A DNA stretch of 64,000 nt, taken from positions 124,001-188,000 of the forward strand of contig LNKV01000050.1 in assembly GCA_001465935.1 (NCBI GenBank), read 5' to 3'. This DNA comes from Clarireedia homoeocarpa (Eukaryota > Ascomycota > Leotiomycetes > Helotiales > Rutstroemiaceae). Under the pieces are notes generated by a model that did no database searches, had not been told where the DNA came from, and saw nothing but the letters and a program-made list of their open reading frames with translations. A program made the translations under genes and the position numbers. Positions 45,688 through 58,000 of this stretch are shown here, piece after piece; position 1 is the first letter of the stretch; each line of letters opens with the position of its first letter.

Positions 45688-48600
45688 ATGTGGGGGAAAG
45701 GCTTGCCATTGCTGCTACTGGGCCTCTACTTACCTGGTGTGCTTGCAAATAGATGGGACAACCGGCCCATGAGACGCGATGAATTGTCGTCACCAGCCGC
45801 CACGGCTTTCATTGATAGCCCACAGACATCAGAAGGAAGCAGTCGTGGCACCGCAGCCGTGTCAACTACCACGAGCTCCCACTCCAGCGCGACATCTTCA
45901 GCTTCAATATCCAGCGCCGATTCAAAGTCAGCATCAACTACAGTCGAAGTTACTCTGTCAGCCTCGGCAGCCACATCATCAGCTCCAATATTCGCTGCGA
46001 CCAGTACCATTTATAACTGTATGAGAAACTCAATAATTATTTCCATTCACTTCACTAATAACAGAACAGCTACACTAACGCCTAATAAATTGCCACTTCA
46101 ACCGGAGATAACTCCAGGATTTGGTGTTGCTGGAGTTATTCTTATTGCCACTGGGGTTTTATATACTTTCGTCGGGATCAGAAATCGGTGGCTGCATATT
46201 TACCTTTCTACGGCGTACCTCGTGTGCATAGCGATTGCAGTCCTGATAATCTACGTGATGAATCCTCCTGTCTCTAACGCAATTCAAGGTGCATACGTTA
46301 TCGCAGCGGTAATTCCCGGACTTCTCATTGGTGGTTGTGCTTTGATTTTTACAGACATGACCGAAGGTCTCGGATGCCTACTCGGCGGCTTTTGCTTTAG
46401 CATGTGGTTACTTGTCCTGAAGAAAGGCGGACTTGTAACGTCGACAAGGGGGAAGTCGTTATTAATTGCAGTCATCAGTGTCGCTGCATTTTCATTATCG
46501 TTCAGTCATTATACTAGATCTTATGGTCTAATCGCATGCATATCATTTGCAGGAGCTACGGCAGTGGTCCTTGGGATCGATTGTTTTAGCAGGGCTGGTC
46601 TGAAAGAGTTCTGGGCATATTTGTGGAACTTGAACGATAACCTCTTTCCACTTGGTGCTACTACTTACCCTCTGACGAAAGGAATTCGAGTCGAAATCGC
46701 GGCAATTTTCATCATTTTCCTTGCTGGGGTTGTCTCGCAGTCAAAGTTGCCCAAATTGATTCAGGATCGTCGTGCTCATCGTTTGGCCGAGAAAGCAGCG
46801 GATCGGAGAGCATTGGATGAGGAAGAACTGAACGTTGGCAGGAGAGTTGAGGATCAGATTCATATGGAAAGAAAAGTATGGGAAAGGGCCTATGGTGGTA
46901 CTGATGGGTCAAATACTGGTTCGTCCCGGGATTCTGCGGTCTGTGACATGGAAAGTTCCAAAAAGTGGCCAGTCAGTACAGTCACATCAATCAGGCAGTC
47001 TAATGAAGATGAGATTGAGATGGTGGAGATACCATTAGAAGAGGAAGCCAGGGGCCCTCTAATATCAGAGACGGGTATCCGAACCGACACGAAGATCCCG
47101 CATGGTCTTGGCAGTACAATTGAGCCCATTAACGAAGAGGATTCCATCACATCTCGCCAAATGGGTCAGCCATCGGATGAACCTCGTGTTGATAGTGAGG
47201 TAACCACGGAGCAGGTATGGGTTGTTGGCACTAGCGGAGAAGTTCAATTGAAAAGAAGGCCTTCACAGCGACTTTCAACCAACAATCCGAACCCGGTGGT
47301 AACAGCAACACCAGACATAGTGGCACCTCCTTTCAAAGTCTCCGAGGATACCGTCGATGAGGACAGATTTTCAATTGCTGCGCTCGCCGACGAGGAACCA
47401 TTGGAACACAACAATGTTTTGAAACGAGTCTCGAGTGGTAGCTCTGAATTATTGAAAAGAATGTCTCGGGGCTCCCTTAGAAATTCTAAGAGATATTCCG
47501 GGAAAAGTGCTAGCACCGAAGCTCTGGTCACACCTCATGAAATTGAAGATGATCGAGCAAGTTCACTTGCTGCTACCATGGATGGTTTCAGCGATGATGA
47601 ACAAAGCGAGACAGGAAGTCTTCGCTCGCATTTTGTTGGCCAAGATCCGACTTCCATATCAGATGCGGGAGATGATACTGCAGAAATGCAACCTATAACA
47701 CATTCTCCGGTTCGACATTCGGGAGAGCGATCACGAGCGGGTTCTTCCACATCCACGACCAGAGGTTCTGGGGACATAAATGGCCAAGGTGAGACAATCA
47801 CACCAAAGGACACGGACATCAAGTCTAGTAGGCGAGCGTCATCCGTCACAGTAGCGACCGAGGTTACTGACATACCTGGAGAGGATGAGGATTCTAAGGG
47901 GTTGATGGTTCCATCTTCTCCAACGCAGAGCATACAGTCGAAGACCAAACAAACTATTGACGTAGCGCAAGGAAGTGCTGTAATGGAAGGCAGGAATAGC
48001 ACAGAGAGTCTAAGGGAGACTCAATCGGTATCTGCTGTGGCTCATGAGGTGCCTACAAAGATCACAAAGGATTTACTGCCCCCTCAGCTCTCAAGAGTGG
48101 TAATGTCATACCGCACCAACGAATGGGCAAAGCATTTGGATAATGCAGATTCGCCAGATATGGAAGAACTTACTATGGGCGGGAAGAATATTGACGAAAG
48201 TGATGTTGAAGCAGCTGCCCCGCTCGATCTCGAAGCACTCCAGCAAACGGCAAATCATTCTGCCCCACCTTCAGCACCACAATCATCCTCCCAACCGTCA
48301 AAACATCCTCTTCATTTAAGATCAAATTCCAATCAATCTAACGGTATTCCCTTCTCCATAATCCCAGAATATCCTATGACCAACGACGGAATGCCACGAA
48401 ACTATTCGCAACGCCCTTCTCAGGGACAACCACCGCGCCGCTCCTACCGCAGTTCTTCTAATCCTACGCTATCATATTATGCTACTGATAATCAAGCGAA
48501 CGACCTATCGCTTCAACCAATACGACCCTTTGTGCAAACATTTACTAATTCCGTCAATACTCTAATGGGCAAAAGAGACACCATGATCCGCAACAGGTCC

Positions 48601-49161
48601 TCTCGATACCCTCCTCAAGTATCCCAATCTCGCTCTTACGCTCCGACTCCAGCACTAGACAACTTCCACTCCACCAGTACATCCGACGCCGGATCCATTC
48701 GAAACCATACTATCACTACAATTGAAGCTTTACCCTCTGACGCAGACGACCTGCCACTCTCTCACCGCCGCACCCTTCTCCATCAATCAGCTCTTCTACA
48801 GCCCTCCGTCCACACGCAACCCACACACTTCAATTCACACCAGCCGCGTCGGCAGTCTTCTGCCCCGAGTCCGATGGCTAGAGAACAACAACTCGCATCA
48901 TGGCGCGCAACCATAGCTCAAGACCTGCAGGCCCAGTCGCGTAAGGAGGTAAAGGATATGGAGAGGAAACAGAGTATTTTGTGGCAGGAACGGCAACAGG
49001 AAGAACAGAGGAGAGTATTGGAGATGAGGAGGAGGAATCAGAAAGAAAGGCAGATGGATGAAAGGATTAGGATGGGTGGGGGTGCGAATGGAGAGAGTTT
49101 GGTGGATTTGCATAGACGGGTGTTGGGGAGGATGCAGGAGGAGGCGAGGGGGAATTTGTGA
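45688..49161 (+). CDS. Multispan membrane protein, TM7S3/TM198-like (DUF4203), long cytosolic tail
   Basis: A signal peptide (WGKGLPLLLLGLYLPGVLA) is followed by a Ser/Thr-rich extracellular stalk. From about residue 125 on there are about seven apolar helices (VAGVILIATGVLYTFVG, YLVCIAIAVLIIYVM, YVIAAVIPGLLIGG, CLLGGFCFSMWLLVL, LLIAVISVAAFSLSF, IACISFAGATAVVLG and IEAAIFIIFLAGV-like), matching the layout of the TM7S3/TM198-like domain. A long Ser/Thr-rich acidic tail ends in a charged coiled coil (KDMERKQSILWQERQQEEQR). The frame is open for 1157 codons, but 46019-46069 has the marks of a 51-bp intron; removal gives 1140 aa. Function unknown; the architecture suggests a cell-surface or vacuolar membrane protein with a regulatory tail. 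Confidence 0.85.
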   Translation: MWGKGLPLLLLGLYLPGVLANRWDNRPMRRDELSSPAATAFIDSPQTSEGSSRGTAAVSTTTSSHSSATSSASISSADSKSASTTVEVTLSASAATSSAPIFAATSTIYNCMRNSIIISIHFTNNRTATLTPNKLPLQPEITPGFGVAGVILIATGVLYTFVGIRNRWLHIYLSTAYLVCIAIAVLIIYVMNPPVSNAIQGAYVIAAVIPGLLIGGCALIFTDMTEGLGCLLGGFCFSMWLLVLKKGGLVTSTRGKSLLIAVISVAAFSLSFSHYTRSYGLIACISFAGATAVVLGIDCFSRAGLKEFWAYLWNLNDNLFPLGATTYPLTKGIRVEIAAIFIIFLAGVVSQSKLPKLIQDRRAHRLAEKAADRRALDEEELNVGRRVEDQIHMERKVWERAYGGTDGSNTGSSRDSAVCDMESSKKWPVSTVTSIRQSNEDEIEMVEIPLEEEARGPLISETGIRTDTKIPHGLGSTIEPINEEDSITSRQMGQPSDEPRVDSEVTTEQVWVVGTSGEVQLKRRPSQRLSTNNPNPVVTATPDIVAPPFKVSEDTVDEDRFSIAALADEEPLEHNNVLKRVSSGSSELLKRMSRGSLRNSKRYSGKSASTEALVTPHEIEDDRASSLAATMDGFSDDEQSETGSLRSHFVGQDPTSISDAGDDTAEMQPITHSPVRHSGERSRAGSSTSTTRGSGDINGQGETITPKDTDIKSSRRASSVTVATEVTDIPGEDEDSKGLMVPSSPTQSIQSKTKQTIDVAQGSAVMEGRNSTESLRETQSVSAVAHEVPTKITKDLLPPQLSRVVMSYRTNEWAKHLDNADSPDMEELTMGGKNIDESDVEAAAPLDLEALQQTANHSAPPSAPQSSSQPSKHPLHLRSNSNQSNGIPFSIIPEYPMTNDGMPRNYSQRPSQGQPPRRSYRSSSNPTLSYYATDNQANDLSLQPIRPFVQTFTNSVNTLMGKRDTMIRNRSSRYPPQVSQSRSYAPTPALDNFHSTSTSDAGSIRNHTITTIEALPSDADDLPLSHRRTLLHQSALLQPSVHTQPTHFNSHQPRRQSSAPSPMAREQQLASWRATIAQDLQAQSRKEVKDMERKQSILWQERQQEEQRRVLEMRRRNQKERQMDERIRMGGGANGESLVDLHRRVLGRMQEEARGNL
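46019..46069 (+). other. Probable in-frame intron (51 bp) of the membrane protein gene
   Basis: GTATGA donor, CACTAAT branch and AACAG acceptor. The length is divisible by three and the frame has no stop, so both spliced and retained forms are translatable. Splicing at the closer CAG (46064) would create a stop codon, so the acceptor at 46069 is preferred. Confidence 0.7.
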
Positions 49162-50560
49162 GGGTGATTTTAGGGAAGGAGGATATGGAAGAAAGTATCA
49201 GGGGATTTGAGTATGAGCTGTGTCTTTCTTCCAGAGATTTGGGCAAGTGGTCGGGGTGGTGTGAATGAGATGACGAAATGAATACAGAAATGTATTATCA
49301 GATATATACAGGGACACGGACATGAAAAAGGATTGGACGCATACAACTGGTTTCAGTACGGGCTTGGATTCGATGGGACTACAACAACATAGGAATGGAT
49401 GGGAAGGTTTTGACTGCAATGGAGTTTTGGTGGATATTATATAACAATTACTAGTACTTACTGGGTACCGCTTGAAGGGGGATTGGAGGTATATCTACTC
49501 TGTAGAGCGTTATTAATAATATTGATGGAGGCGAAGAGATCTGAAGTTAGTTCATGTATATATATTCATTTGTGCTGATTAGATTCGCCTTGTCTCAGAT
49601 GTGAAGTTGTCGGTTCAGTGTATTCACTAAACTACGGAAGAGGGACTACAGGACATAGGATACTTGCTGTAGCATAGCAATTAGTACGGGAGAGAAAGGC
49701 TATATAGTCCAACTCTACCTCCCACCTAGTTTAGAGAATTCAACCCGATTCAACTGCATTACCTGGTCTCCTATTGTGACTAAGTATGATGCAACGAATC
49801 GGACAAACATTACAGCTGTACTAAGCCAACCGACAGAAGTATTTGACTTGCTGAATGAATCATTTTACAGTATGTAGGTTCTATAAATTAAATCTCCACA
49901 CGTGCTTTCACTCACACTACCACCGCGACTCGTACAGTTCTCCCCTTTCACTTACCCTCCACCATCCCCTTTACTGCTTACCGCACTAGACCCCAGCACC
50001 GTTCATCCTCCTCCGGTTGCCCCCCATCATTCTCACATCCCCGTCTCTCTCTCTACTCCTATCTTCCATCTTCCATCATTCATCGCCAACCTTTTCCACC
50101 ACTCATCACCGGCAAACTTCTCCCCACCCAACCCCATAGAGCACACTCAACTAAGCCCAAAGGCAAAAATTCCTTCTACTTACTGTATTTCCCCACTTCT
50201 GACTACTACCCTACCCTATCATCCATCACTTCTCTTCTCCCTCCATTCTATATACATCACATCGCACCACATTTCAAAGGGCAGGATAAATCAATCTAAT
50301 ATAATCTTACAAGCTAACATTCCTCTGCTTCTGGCTTATGCTATCTATAAATGTTACCCGGTAAAGTAAAAATTTATCATTTTTTATGCTGCACTTTGAG
50401 TAGTTTATATATTTGTTCGCCATAACTGGTTTCCCTCCCTCCCTCTCTCCGTCCTATCATCTCTTGGAAATTATCATTTTTATCTACTACGATCGTCCAT
50501 CATACTATCGTCCATCTCCCTTTTTCCCTCCCCCGTTACCCTTCCAACACCATCTCTCCA
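49162..50560. other. Convergent spacer
   Basis: No gene seen. The right half of the plus strand is pyrimidine-rich (49900-50560), producing long but meaningless open frames (49902-50369, 50413-50697). It contains the 3' ends of the two convergent genes. Confidence 0.55.
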
Positions 50561-53500
50561 CTACTCATCATCATCATCTCCTAACCCCGCCCCCGCCATT
50601 GGCGTATCCCCATCCCCCTTTGCTGTTCCCGGAGAATCATCTTTCGGCACCGCCTTATCCGCATCCTCCTCATCCTCCTCCTCATCATCCTCAATAACCC
50701 CTCTTCGACTCTTCCTCTTACTCTTCACAACCTGTTCCTCTTCATCACTATCCCCGCCCCTCGCACCCATCCCCTGTGTCGCTCCCTCCATATCAACATC
50801 ATCTTCACCCTCCATCGCCCTCCTAGCTTCTGCTGCCCCATCATCTGCATCACTATCGCTCTCCACGACAATCTCGCTACTCTTATACTTGCCTGCTGGC
50901 TCCTTAGCCCTCTGGCTTTTCTCTCCACCTTTCTTCGCCAACCTCCTCTTCTTCTTAGTTGGCTTTTCCTCGTCGCTTCCACTTCCCGCGTGTTTCTTTC
51001 CACCTCTTCTCCTCGATCTCCCTGCACCACCAGTATGTTCCTCCCCACCACTATCCTCATCATCCGTAACCCCATCATCCTTCTTCTTTCTCTTCCCACC
51101 GCCCGATCTCCCCTTAGGTAACTTCTTCCTCTTAACTCTCTCGCCCGTCTCACTATCAGTCGTCATCTCTGCCGCTTCTCTCGCAATATCATCCGCAGCC
51201 CTCGCCTCCGCCAACTCGCGATCACGCTCTGTGATCTTCTGACGTTCTTCTGCAATCTTAGCTTTGCGTTCGCGCTCTGCTTCTTCAGCTGCTCGGCGCA
51301 TCTCCTCACGTTTCTTGAGCTCTGCTTCGCGCTGTTCTTTGGCGGCTTGAATCTTAGAAGCGTTCTTTTCTTCGTATTCCTTTTGCGCTTGCATTGAACG
51401 CTCGAGTTGACGACGCATGGTATTGCGGGCCATGTTGGCACGTTGCTCGATGTCATGTTTGGGGTATGGAGGGTTAGGGTGTTGAGCAATTGCGTCGAGA
51501 GTTTCGATAGCTTCTTCTAAACCCGATGCTGCTTTTTTCACTTCTTCTAATGATCGCTGGTTTTCTGACAGATTGTATACTTGAGTAGCTAGCTGAAGCT
51601 GAACGAATGCTACATTGAACTTGTAGTGAACTTGGTCGGGTGTAATCTCGAGAGCCTGAATTGAGTTAGTGTTGTTAACTTATCCTCACCACGAAAACAT
51701 ACCTTTAGTGAATAATCGAGAGCTGTCTTGAAAGCTGACAAGCTCTTTTCCGCTTTCCCCTTAGCCAACCATGTCCTTCCCAAACAAGTAAGAATGTGAC
51801 TATCATGAGCACGATCCTTCGTCAAAGCCATTTCATAATGTTCGATAGCCTTTGAATACTGTCGTAGCTCGGTGAAGATGTGACCGAGATTGATGAAAAC
51901 ACTGGGTTCCTTGACGGTATCTCGAACTTTCATGAAGATAGACAAAGCAGTTTTGTAGTCCTTCTTATCTTCAACAAGTGCGATCGCAATACCCTGGGCA
52001 GCATATGCGTTCTTGGGGTCAAGTTGTAATGCTTTGTCGAAGAACTCCACGGCCTTTGTGTACATGCCACTACGCTTCGCTTTGTCCGAGTCCGTGTCTC
52101 GGCGCATTTCACGAGCAGTGGTGAGGTTCATGTTGCCCATACCAATCAATGCATAGCGATCCCGCTTATCATATTGCTGTAGAGTGTGCTTGTAGTGACG
52201 ATATTCTGGTTCTTCAGCGACATTATTCGCCTTCTTCTTGGAATGCATACGTCCCAGGAACCAACCGTACAAAGCACGGACTTCGAGATCGGCAGAGGCT
52301 TCCTTGTAGAGCGCAGAGATAGCTTTGGGGCCTTCTTCTTGTCGGTCCTGACGAAGCGCAATGTATGCTAATCGAGTTCTGGCATCAGTGTAATCACTAT
52401 GTCGTGCCAAAAGTCCTTCATACACAGTTTTGGCTTCATCGGGCATGCCGCTAGCTTCATATGTACGTCCAAGATTGAAGCTGATTGTGGTGACAAGCGC
52501 ATCGGTATCAAGGCCTTCTTGCTTCTCGCCAGCCTTGACGCAAGCATTCAAGGATGCTTGGAACATTTCCCGAGCTTGATCAAACTTTTCAGATTGAAAG
52601 TAGAAGCAACCCATGTTATTGAGCAGCTGGGGAGGAAGACGTTCTCGAATGGCAGCGCGGTATGCTACCTCATCGTCTCCTTGTTCTGGGCGATCGGCTG
52701 CAGGAATCTGATCGATTTCGATCTGCTCAACTTGCAAGAGACATTGCAAGCTCTTTTCCGGCTGATCAACCTCGTAGAGTCGGGCAAGGTTCAGCAGTAC
52801 TGAAGCATCAGGAGTTAGATTCTTCTTAGGGTCTTTCCATGCTGTCCTAACATTCTCGAGATATCCAACAGCTTTCTTGTACTCGGTCGATTTGTCCTCT
52901 TTCTGTCCACTCTGTTGACTGCTGAAAACTTCTTCGGCATATAAGGTTCCTAGTAAAATCATGGCTTCAATGTTCTTCGATTGCTGAATGATTTTCTCCA
53001 ATCTCAATTTTGCTTCACTGAAATCCCCTTTCAACACCGACAACTGAGCAGCGCCGAACTTTGCAGGCAAGTATCCCTTTTCGACACCACCACGCGCATC
53101 ATCAGCTTGCCCGTAGTAGTGAAGTGCCTTATCGTAATTATCCTCAAAATGTTCCTTCCTAGCAAGTAGATACCATCCATCACTTGCAATCGCGTTGATC
53201 TCGGTGTATTGAATAGCTTTCATCGCCAACGCCTCGACATTCGGCATCGACTTTCGCGACAAGAAATATCCAGCAAATGTAACGCAGGTCAGAGGTTGGT
53301 CTTTGTCGATCTTGTAGGACTTTTGGGTGTATTCAGTCATCGCCTTCTTGTACATTTGAATGAATTCGGGGCTGGTGGTAGGGACGTGTGCGCTGGCGTC
53401 GAGATATGACTGTGCAAGTAGAATGTTTGCAACCTTCGATTCGGGATTGATTTCTAGGGCGCGCTCCCAAGCAGCTTTCGCATCTTCCTTGTAGCCCAGT

Positions 53501-54303
53501 TGCCAAAAACAACATCCTATTCCAATTCTGGGATCAGGATCCACCATATCCGGCATTGACCGCAAGACGTCTTGGTATCCATCTAACGCTTCTGCATATT
53601 TGCCCAGAGAATATGAGGCTCTTGCCTTACCCATTACTGCCATCATATTCTTGCCATGCGAGGCCTTGATTGCATCCTCGAACGATTTCTGCGCCCCCCG
53701 TAGGAATTCAGCTTTTTCTGGGTCCAAAGTGGTGGCACCCCCAGATTTCGGCACCGGCCTCAGTGAAGCCCTCAGCAGTTGCAAGACACCTCGAGCCAGG
53801 AATAATGGAGGAAAGGAAGGATTTATTCGTAGCGCATCGTTAAGATTCGAAGTCGATAATGCCAGCCAGTCCTCTTTCTTCTTGAGATCCGGATCGGTCA
53901 ACCCCTCTGGAATGACGCGAGGCGCCTCCCTACTCTTCCAAAGATACATCCAGCATAGGCAAGTCAGCATGCTGAGTCTTTCTTTATTACCACCTTTCAA
54001 TGCTGATAACCCTTTATTCAACATTTCAATGGCATGGTCAACCTTTTTCTGCTTCGCATACGCAAGCGCAACCGTCATCCAATATGTGCGAGCGGCATTT
54101 TCGTTTTCAAGCAGCGTACACAACTCTGTGGGATCGTCTAATAAATCTTCGAGATCAATTTCGACAGCTTGATCGTCATCGTCTCCTGTGACTGGAATAT
54201 CAATGGCAGAGGGTATATCTGAGAAACGCTTGCTGACTATCTGTCCATCCATATCATGACCGTTCGTGCTGCCATTGGCGTGACCATTCTTGACGGAGGA
54301 CAT
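50561..54303 (-). CDS. CTR9: CTR9, TPR subunit of the Paf1 transcription elongation complex
   Basis: Two exons, 51703-54303 and 50561-51655, with a 47-bp intron (GTATGT donor, ACTAAC branch); 1231 aa. After an acidic N-terminus (AVEIDLEDLLDD), tetratricopeptide repeats fill roughly residues 70-900 (AYAKQKKVDHAIEMLNKGL, GKYAEALDGYQDVL, LPPQLLNNMGCFYFQSEKFDQA and YSKAIEHYEMAL are clear units). A Lys/Glu-rich helical region follows (RRAAEEAERERKAKIAEER). The tail is acidic and basic by turns and ends in a run of Asp. This order is that of fungal CTR9/Tpr1. Paf1C travels with RNA polymerase II and promotes H2B ubiquitination and H3K4/K36 methylation. The TPR superhelix is the scaffold for the other subunits. 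Confidence 0.95.
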
Positions 54304-55052
54304 TGTAGAAATGAAGTTGTTCGCGCGTTGCTATATGCTAAAACAAGTGTAGGTGTAGAATATGATACTCGGCGCATTCAAGGACTAGGACCGTCGCGTC
54401 GAGACTCGAAACCATTCAAGTACTCATGGGGTTTTATGCATGAGCGTCTGCGATTCCGGAATTAGGTAATAAGATGTCCAGAAGATGCGATTGGAAGTTG
54501 TGCAAGGCAATAAAGCTTCCTGCACGAAAATTGTTGAAGGGCTGTGGTCGACGAGGTTGAAGCTTTGTTTGAATTCGAGATGGATAATTGAAGACCACGC
54601 TAAAAACTTAAGCTTGGACCCCCTTGTACAGAAGACGCTAAGCCCGATCTGTTTTGGCTGTACCTTTGCTTTGCTTCTTACTCTCACGTCAAACCTGGGA
54701 GATGAATAGAAATCGGCCGGTATTCATCATAAGTAGAAAACTTTTATACACATTCTCCTATCTTGAAGCCACTATGCCGTGGTGGACCGGCTATTTCATG
54801 CATCTCGTTTACTTCTCTATTAGAATACATTCTAGGCAAGGCACTCTCAGCTAACTTGTCCTGCCATAGCCTCTGCGACAAATGCGCAAAACCATCCTAC
54901 ACCACCAAGAATCCGACCCTCCAATGTCATTATAAACGCCACTAGAAACACAATTACACGAACCATACGTGCTGAAGTAAGATGCCAAATCAAATCCCTG
55001 ACACCACATCTGCTATCGTAAAACCCACTAGGTGACCCCAAACATGAAGTTT
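54304..55052. other. Spacer between CTR9 and the remodelling ATPase
   Basis: About 750 bp, holding the CTR9 promoter and the 3' region of the next minus-strand gene. No gene or repeat seen. Confidence 0.5.
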
Positions 55053-58000
55053 CTAGTCATCATCGTCATCATCATCATCACCGCTTTGAACACTGCTGCT
55101 TGCACCACCATTTGTTGGTTTATTGAAATTAAGCTTCAACTTGGTACTCGGTCCAGCCGGAATTGGAGTACCTGCACTGGTTGTAGGTAGCGTCGAGCCA
55201 CCATTTCGTGAAGACTCATCTCCTTCTCCTGAGAGCTCTGGATGTTCGTTGATCTCATCTTGTATACGAGCTTCACATTCGTCCTACCAGCAATTAGTAT
55301 AATGTCATGTAGATGTGTGAATTGACTCACCGAAATCTGAACAGCATCGATATAAATCAAGCTGCCATCTTCGTTATATGTTTTGGCATTGTTGCATAGT
55401 AGCTCAATATCTCTCTTGAAATCTTGAAGGCTATTGTACTCTTTCTTGTTGATCTTCTTCTCAATCGGCTTCATGGCAATGGGCTCCTTGATGATATGGT
55501 AATAATCCGGGAAGTCTTTCTTCGAAGGCAATGTGATGAATGGTAGAATAATGTCGCGACCGCCCTGCCCTCCTTGAGAATCGGGAGACTCGGGTCGCGA
55601 TTGTAACGACATTAAATGGTCGTATATTGACCTCAAGCTAGCCTGAAGCGTTGTCCGAATCTTAGGAGAAAGAACATCACCAGTTGGGAACCTAGGAGGT
55701 CGGCCAGGCCCACCACGCTTGCGCTTTGGCGGCGGCTCATCTTCGAAGTCGTCGGCTTTACGTTTCTCAATCTTGGCTCCAGATCCAGACTTGCGACTAC
55801 GTCCCTTTTTAGGGGTTGGCTCCGGTTCCTCACTACTATCTCGACTGCCGGCTGGTGACAGTGGTCCATTAAGCTGACCGAGTTTTCTCTGTTTGTTTCG
55901 TTCTCTTCGTTCAGCTTTTTCAGCCTTGCGAGCAGCGGCAGCTTCTGGAGAATCATCGTCGGCATCCACAGCCATGGTCCATTGCTCTTCAGTAAGACCG
56001 TCATCGTACTTAACGCGTGTGCGTTCCCTAGCACCACGACCTTGTGGTGCTTCAGGCTCATCAGAGACAGGATTACCGTCAGATAAGTAAAGTTCGGGAA
56101 GTTCAGTTTCAGCCATAAGACGAGGCACGTTTTTGCTGTTAGGAGCAGTACCATACACCGGATCCTTGCTTCTCTCTTCATCAATTTCTCTGAAAATGTT
56201 GAGCTCCTCGTCGGAACGGGCCAAAATCTCGTTAAGCTCTTCGTCATCCATTTCCTCTTGCTCCATACCATCCGCAGCCTCCGCAGTCTCCAACATAACA
56301 CGAAGCATGGCATCCCGATCAGTTTCCGAAGACTTGTTATCAAACCTACCTGCCTGAATGACCTTGCCATCCATATCAAGCTTGAACTTCGCCCTTTCCA
56401 AGATCTTTTCTTCGACTGAATTTGAACTAATCAGTCGAAGGATACGGACCTCATTCTTTTGACCGATACGATGAGCACGATCTTGAGCTTGCAAATCTTG
56501 ATGGGGATTCCAATCAGAATCATAGATGATGACAGTATCAGCTGTTTGCAAGTTCAGACCTAGACCTCCGGCACGTGTGGACAGCAGAAACATAAAGTAT
56601 GGCGAGTTAGGGGCATTAAACTCCCGAAGAAGATCAGAACGATCGTCAGATTTGGTGGTACCATCCAATCGCAAGAATTGTATGCCTCTGTACCGCAAGA
56701 AATCTTCCATGATATCCATGATGGCAGTCATCTGGAAAAACATAAGAACACGATGGCCAGTTTTCTGGTACTTTGGCAGGATACGGTCAAGCAACTCGAA
56801 TTTACCTGATGTTCGCCATAGCAAATCGTTTGCGGTGTTTTGAGGATTCATTTGGTTCTCAACCTCGTCGAAAACGAAAGGATGATTGCAAAGTTTTCTT
56901 AATTGCATCATCATGTTGCTCAAACCTCGAGCTCCAGTCTTTCCGCCTTTGCCGTCGTTGAAAACAAGTTTGTTGTGCGTGATCATTTGTTTGTACAGGC
57001 GAGATTGAAGGGCAGAGAACTTGCATCGAATGACCTTTTCTGTTTTGTCTGGCAGATCCTTTTCGACATCCTTTTTCAAACGACGCAGCAGGAAAGGGCG
57101 CAACACTTTATGAAGACGTCTGATAACAAGAATCTGTTCTTCTTCAGTAAGCTCCATTTTGTCCTGCCCACCAGTATTTGCGAATGGGGTATTAAACCAT
57201 TCGTCGAAAGATTTGACGGATTTGAAGATAGTCGGCAGAACGAAATTGAGAAGAGCCCACAATTCCGGAAGATTATTTTGAAGAGGGGTACCAGTGAGAA
57301 TAAGACGGTAACGGGTAGTGTAATACTGGGTAAGAGTAGCACTAAGCTTGGACTGCGAGTTCTTCATACGATGACCTTCATCAATGATCATATGGACCCA
57401 CTTTATTTTACTCAAAATCGGCCTGTCTTTGATGATGTACTCGTAGGTGGTCAAGAGAACCTGGAAGTTTCCATAACGAATCTGCGCTTGCTGTTGTTTT
57501 CGAGTATTTGGAGGACCCTTGTAGACAACTTTTGCGATCGAGGGCGCCCACTTTTCGAATTCAAGATTCCAATTGGTCAGAGTACTCAAAGGTACAATAA
57601 CCAAAAAGGGGCCATTTTGTTTCTTGCGCTCAATCAAGTAGGTAAGCAAACTGATTGTCTGAATGGTTTTTCCAAGACCCATCTCGTCTGCCAAAATACC
57701 GTTCAGGTTGTTGTTGTACAGAGAAATCATCCATTGGAGACCTTTCAATTGATACTCTTTCAGTGTGCCACCAACGAGAATAGATGGTTGAATAGTAACT
57801 TCTTCCTTGATACGATGAGCAACAGCATAGTAGTCGATCTTGCGAGATGTTTCCTCTTCATCCTCGTCCTCCTCGGAGTCTTCGTCGACAAATTCGCCGC
57901 CATCGTCTCCATAGCGTTCTGCAGCCTTCCGTTGTTGTTCCTTAACTGATGCAGCAAGCTGTGACAAGAAACCATCGGTTTGTCTGAGCAAGTGGGTGAT

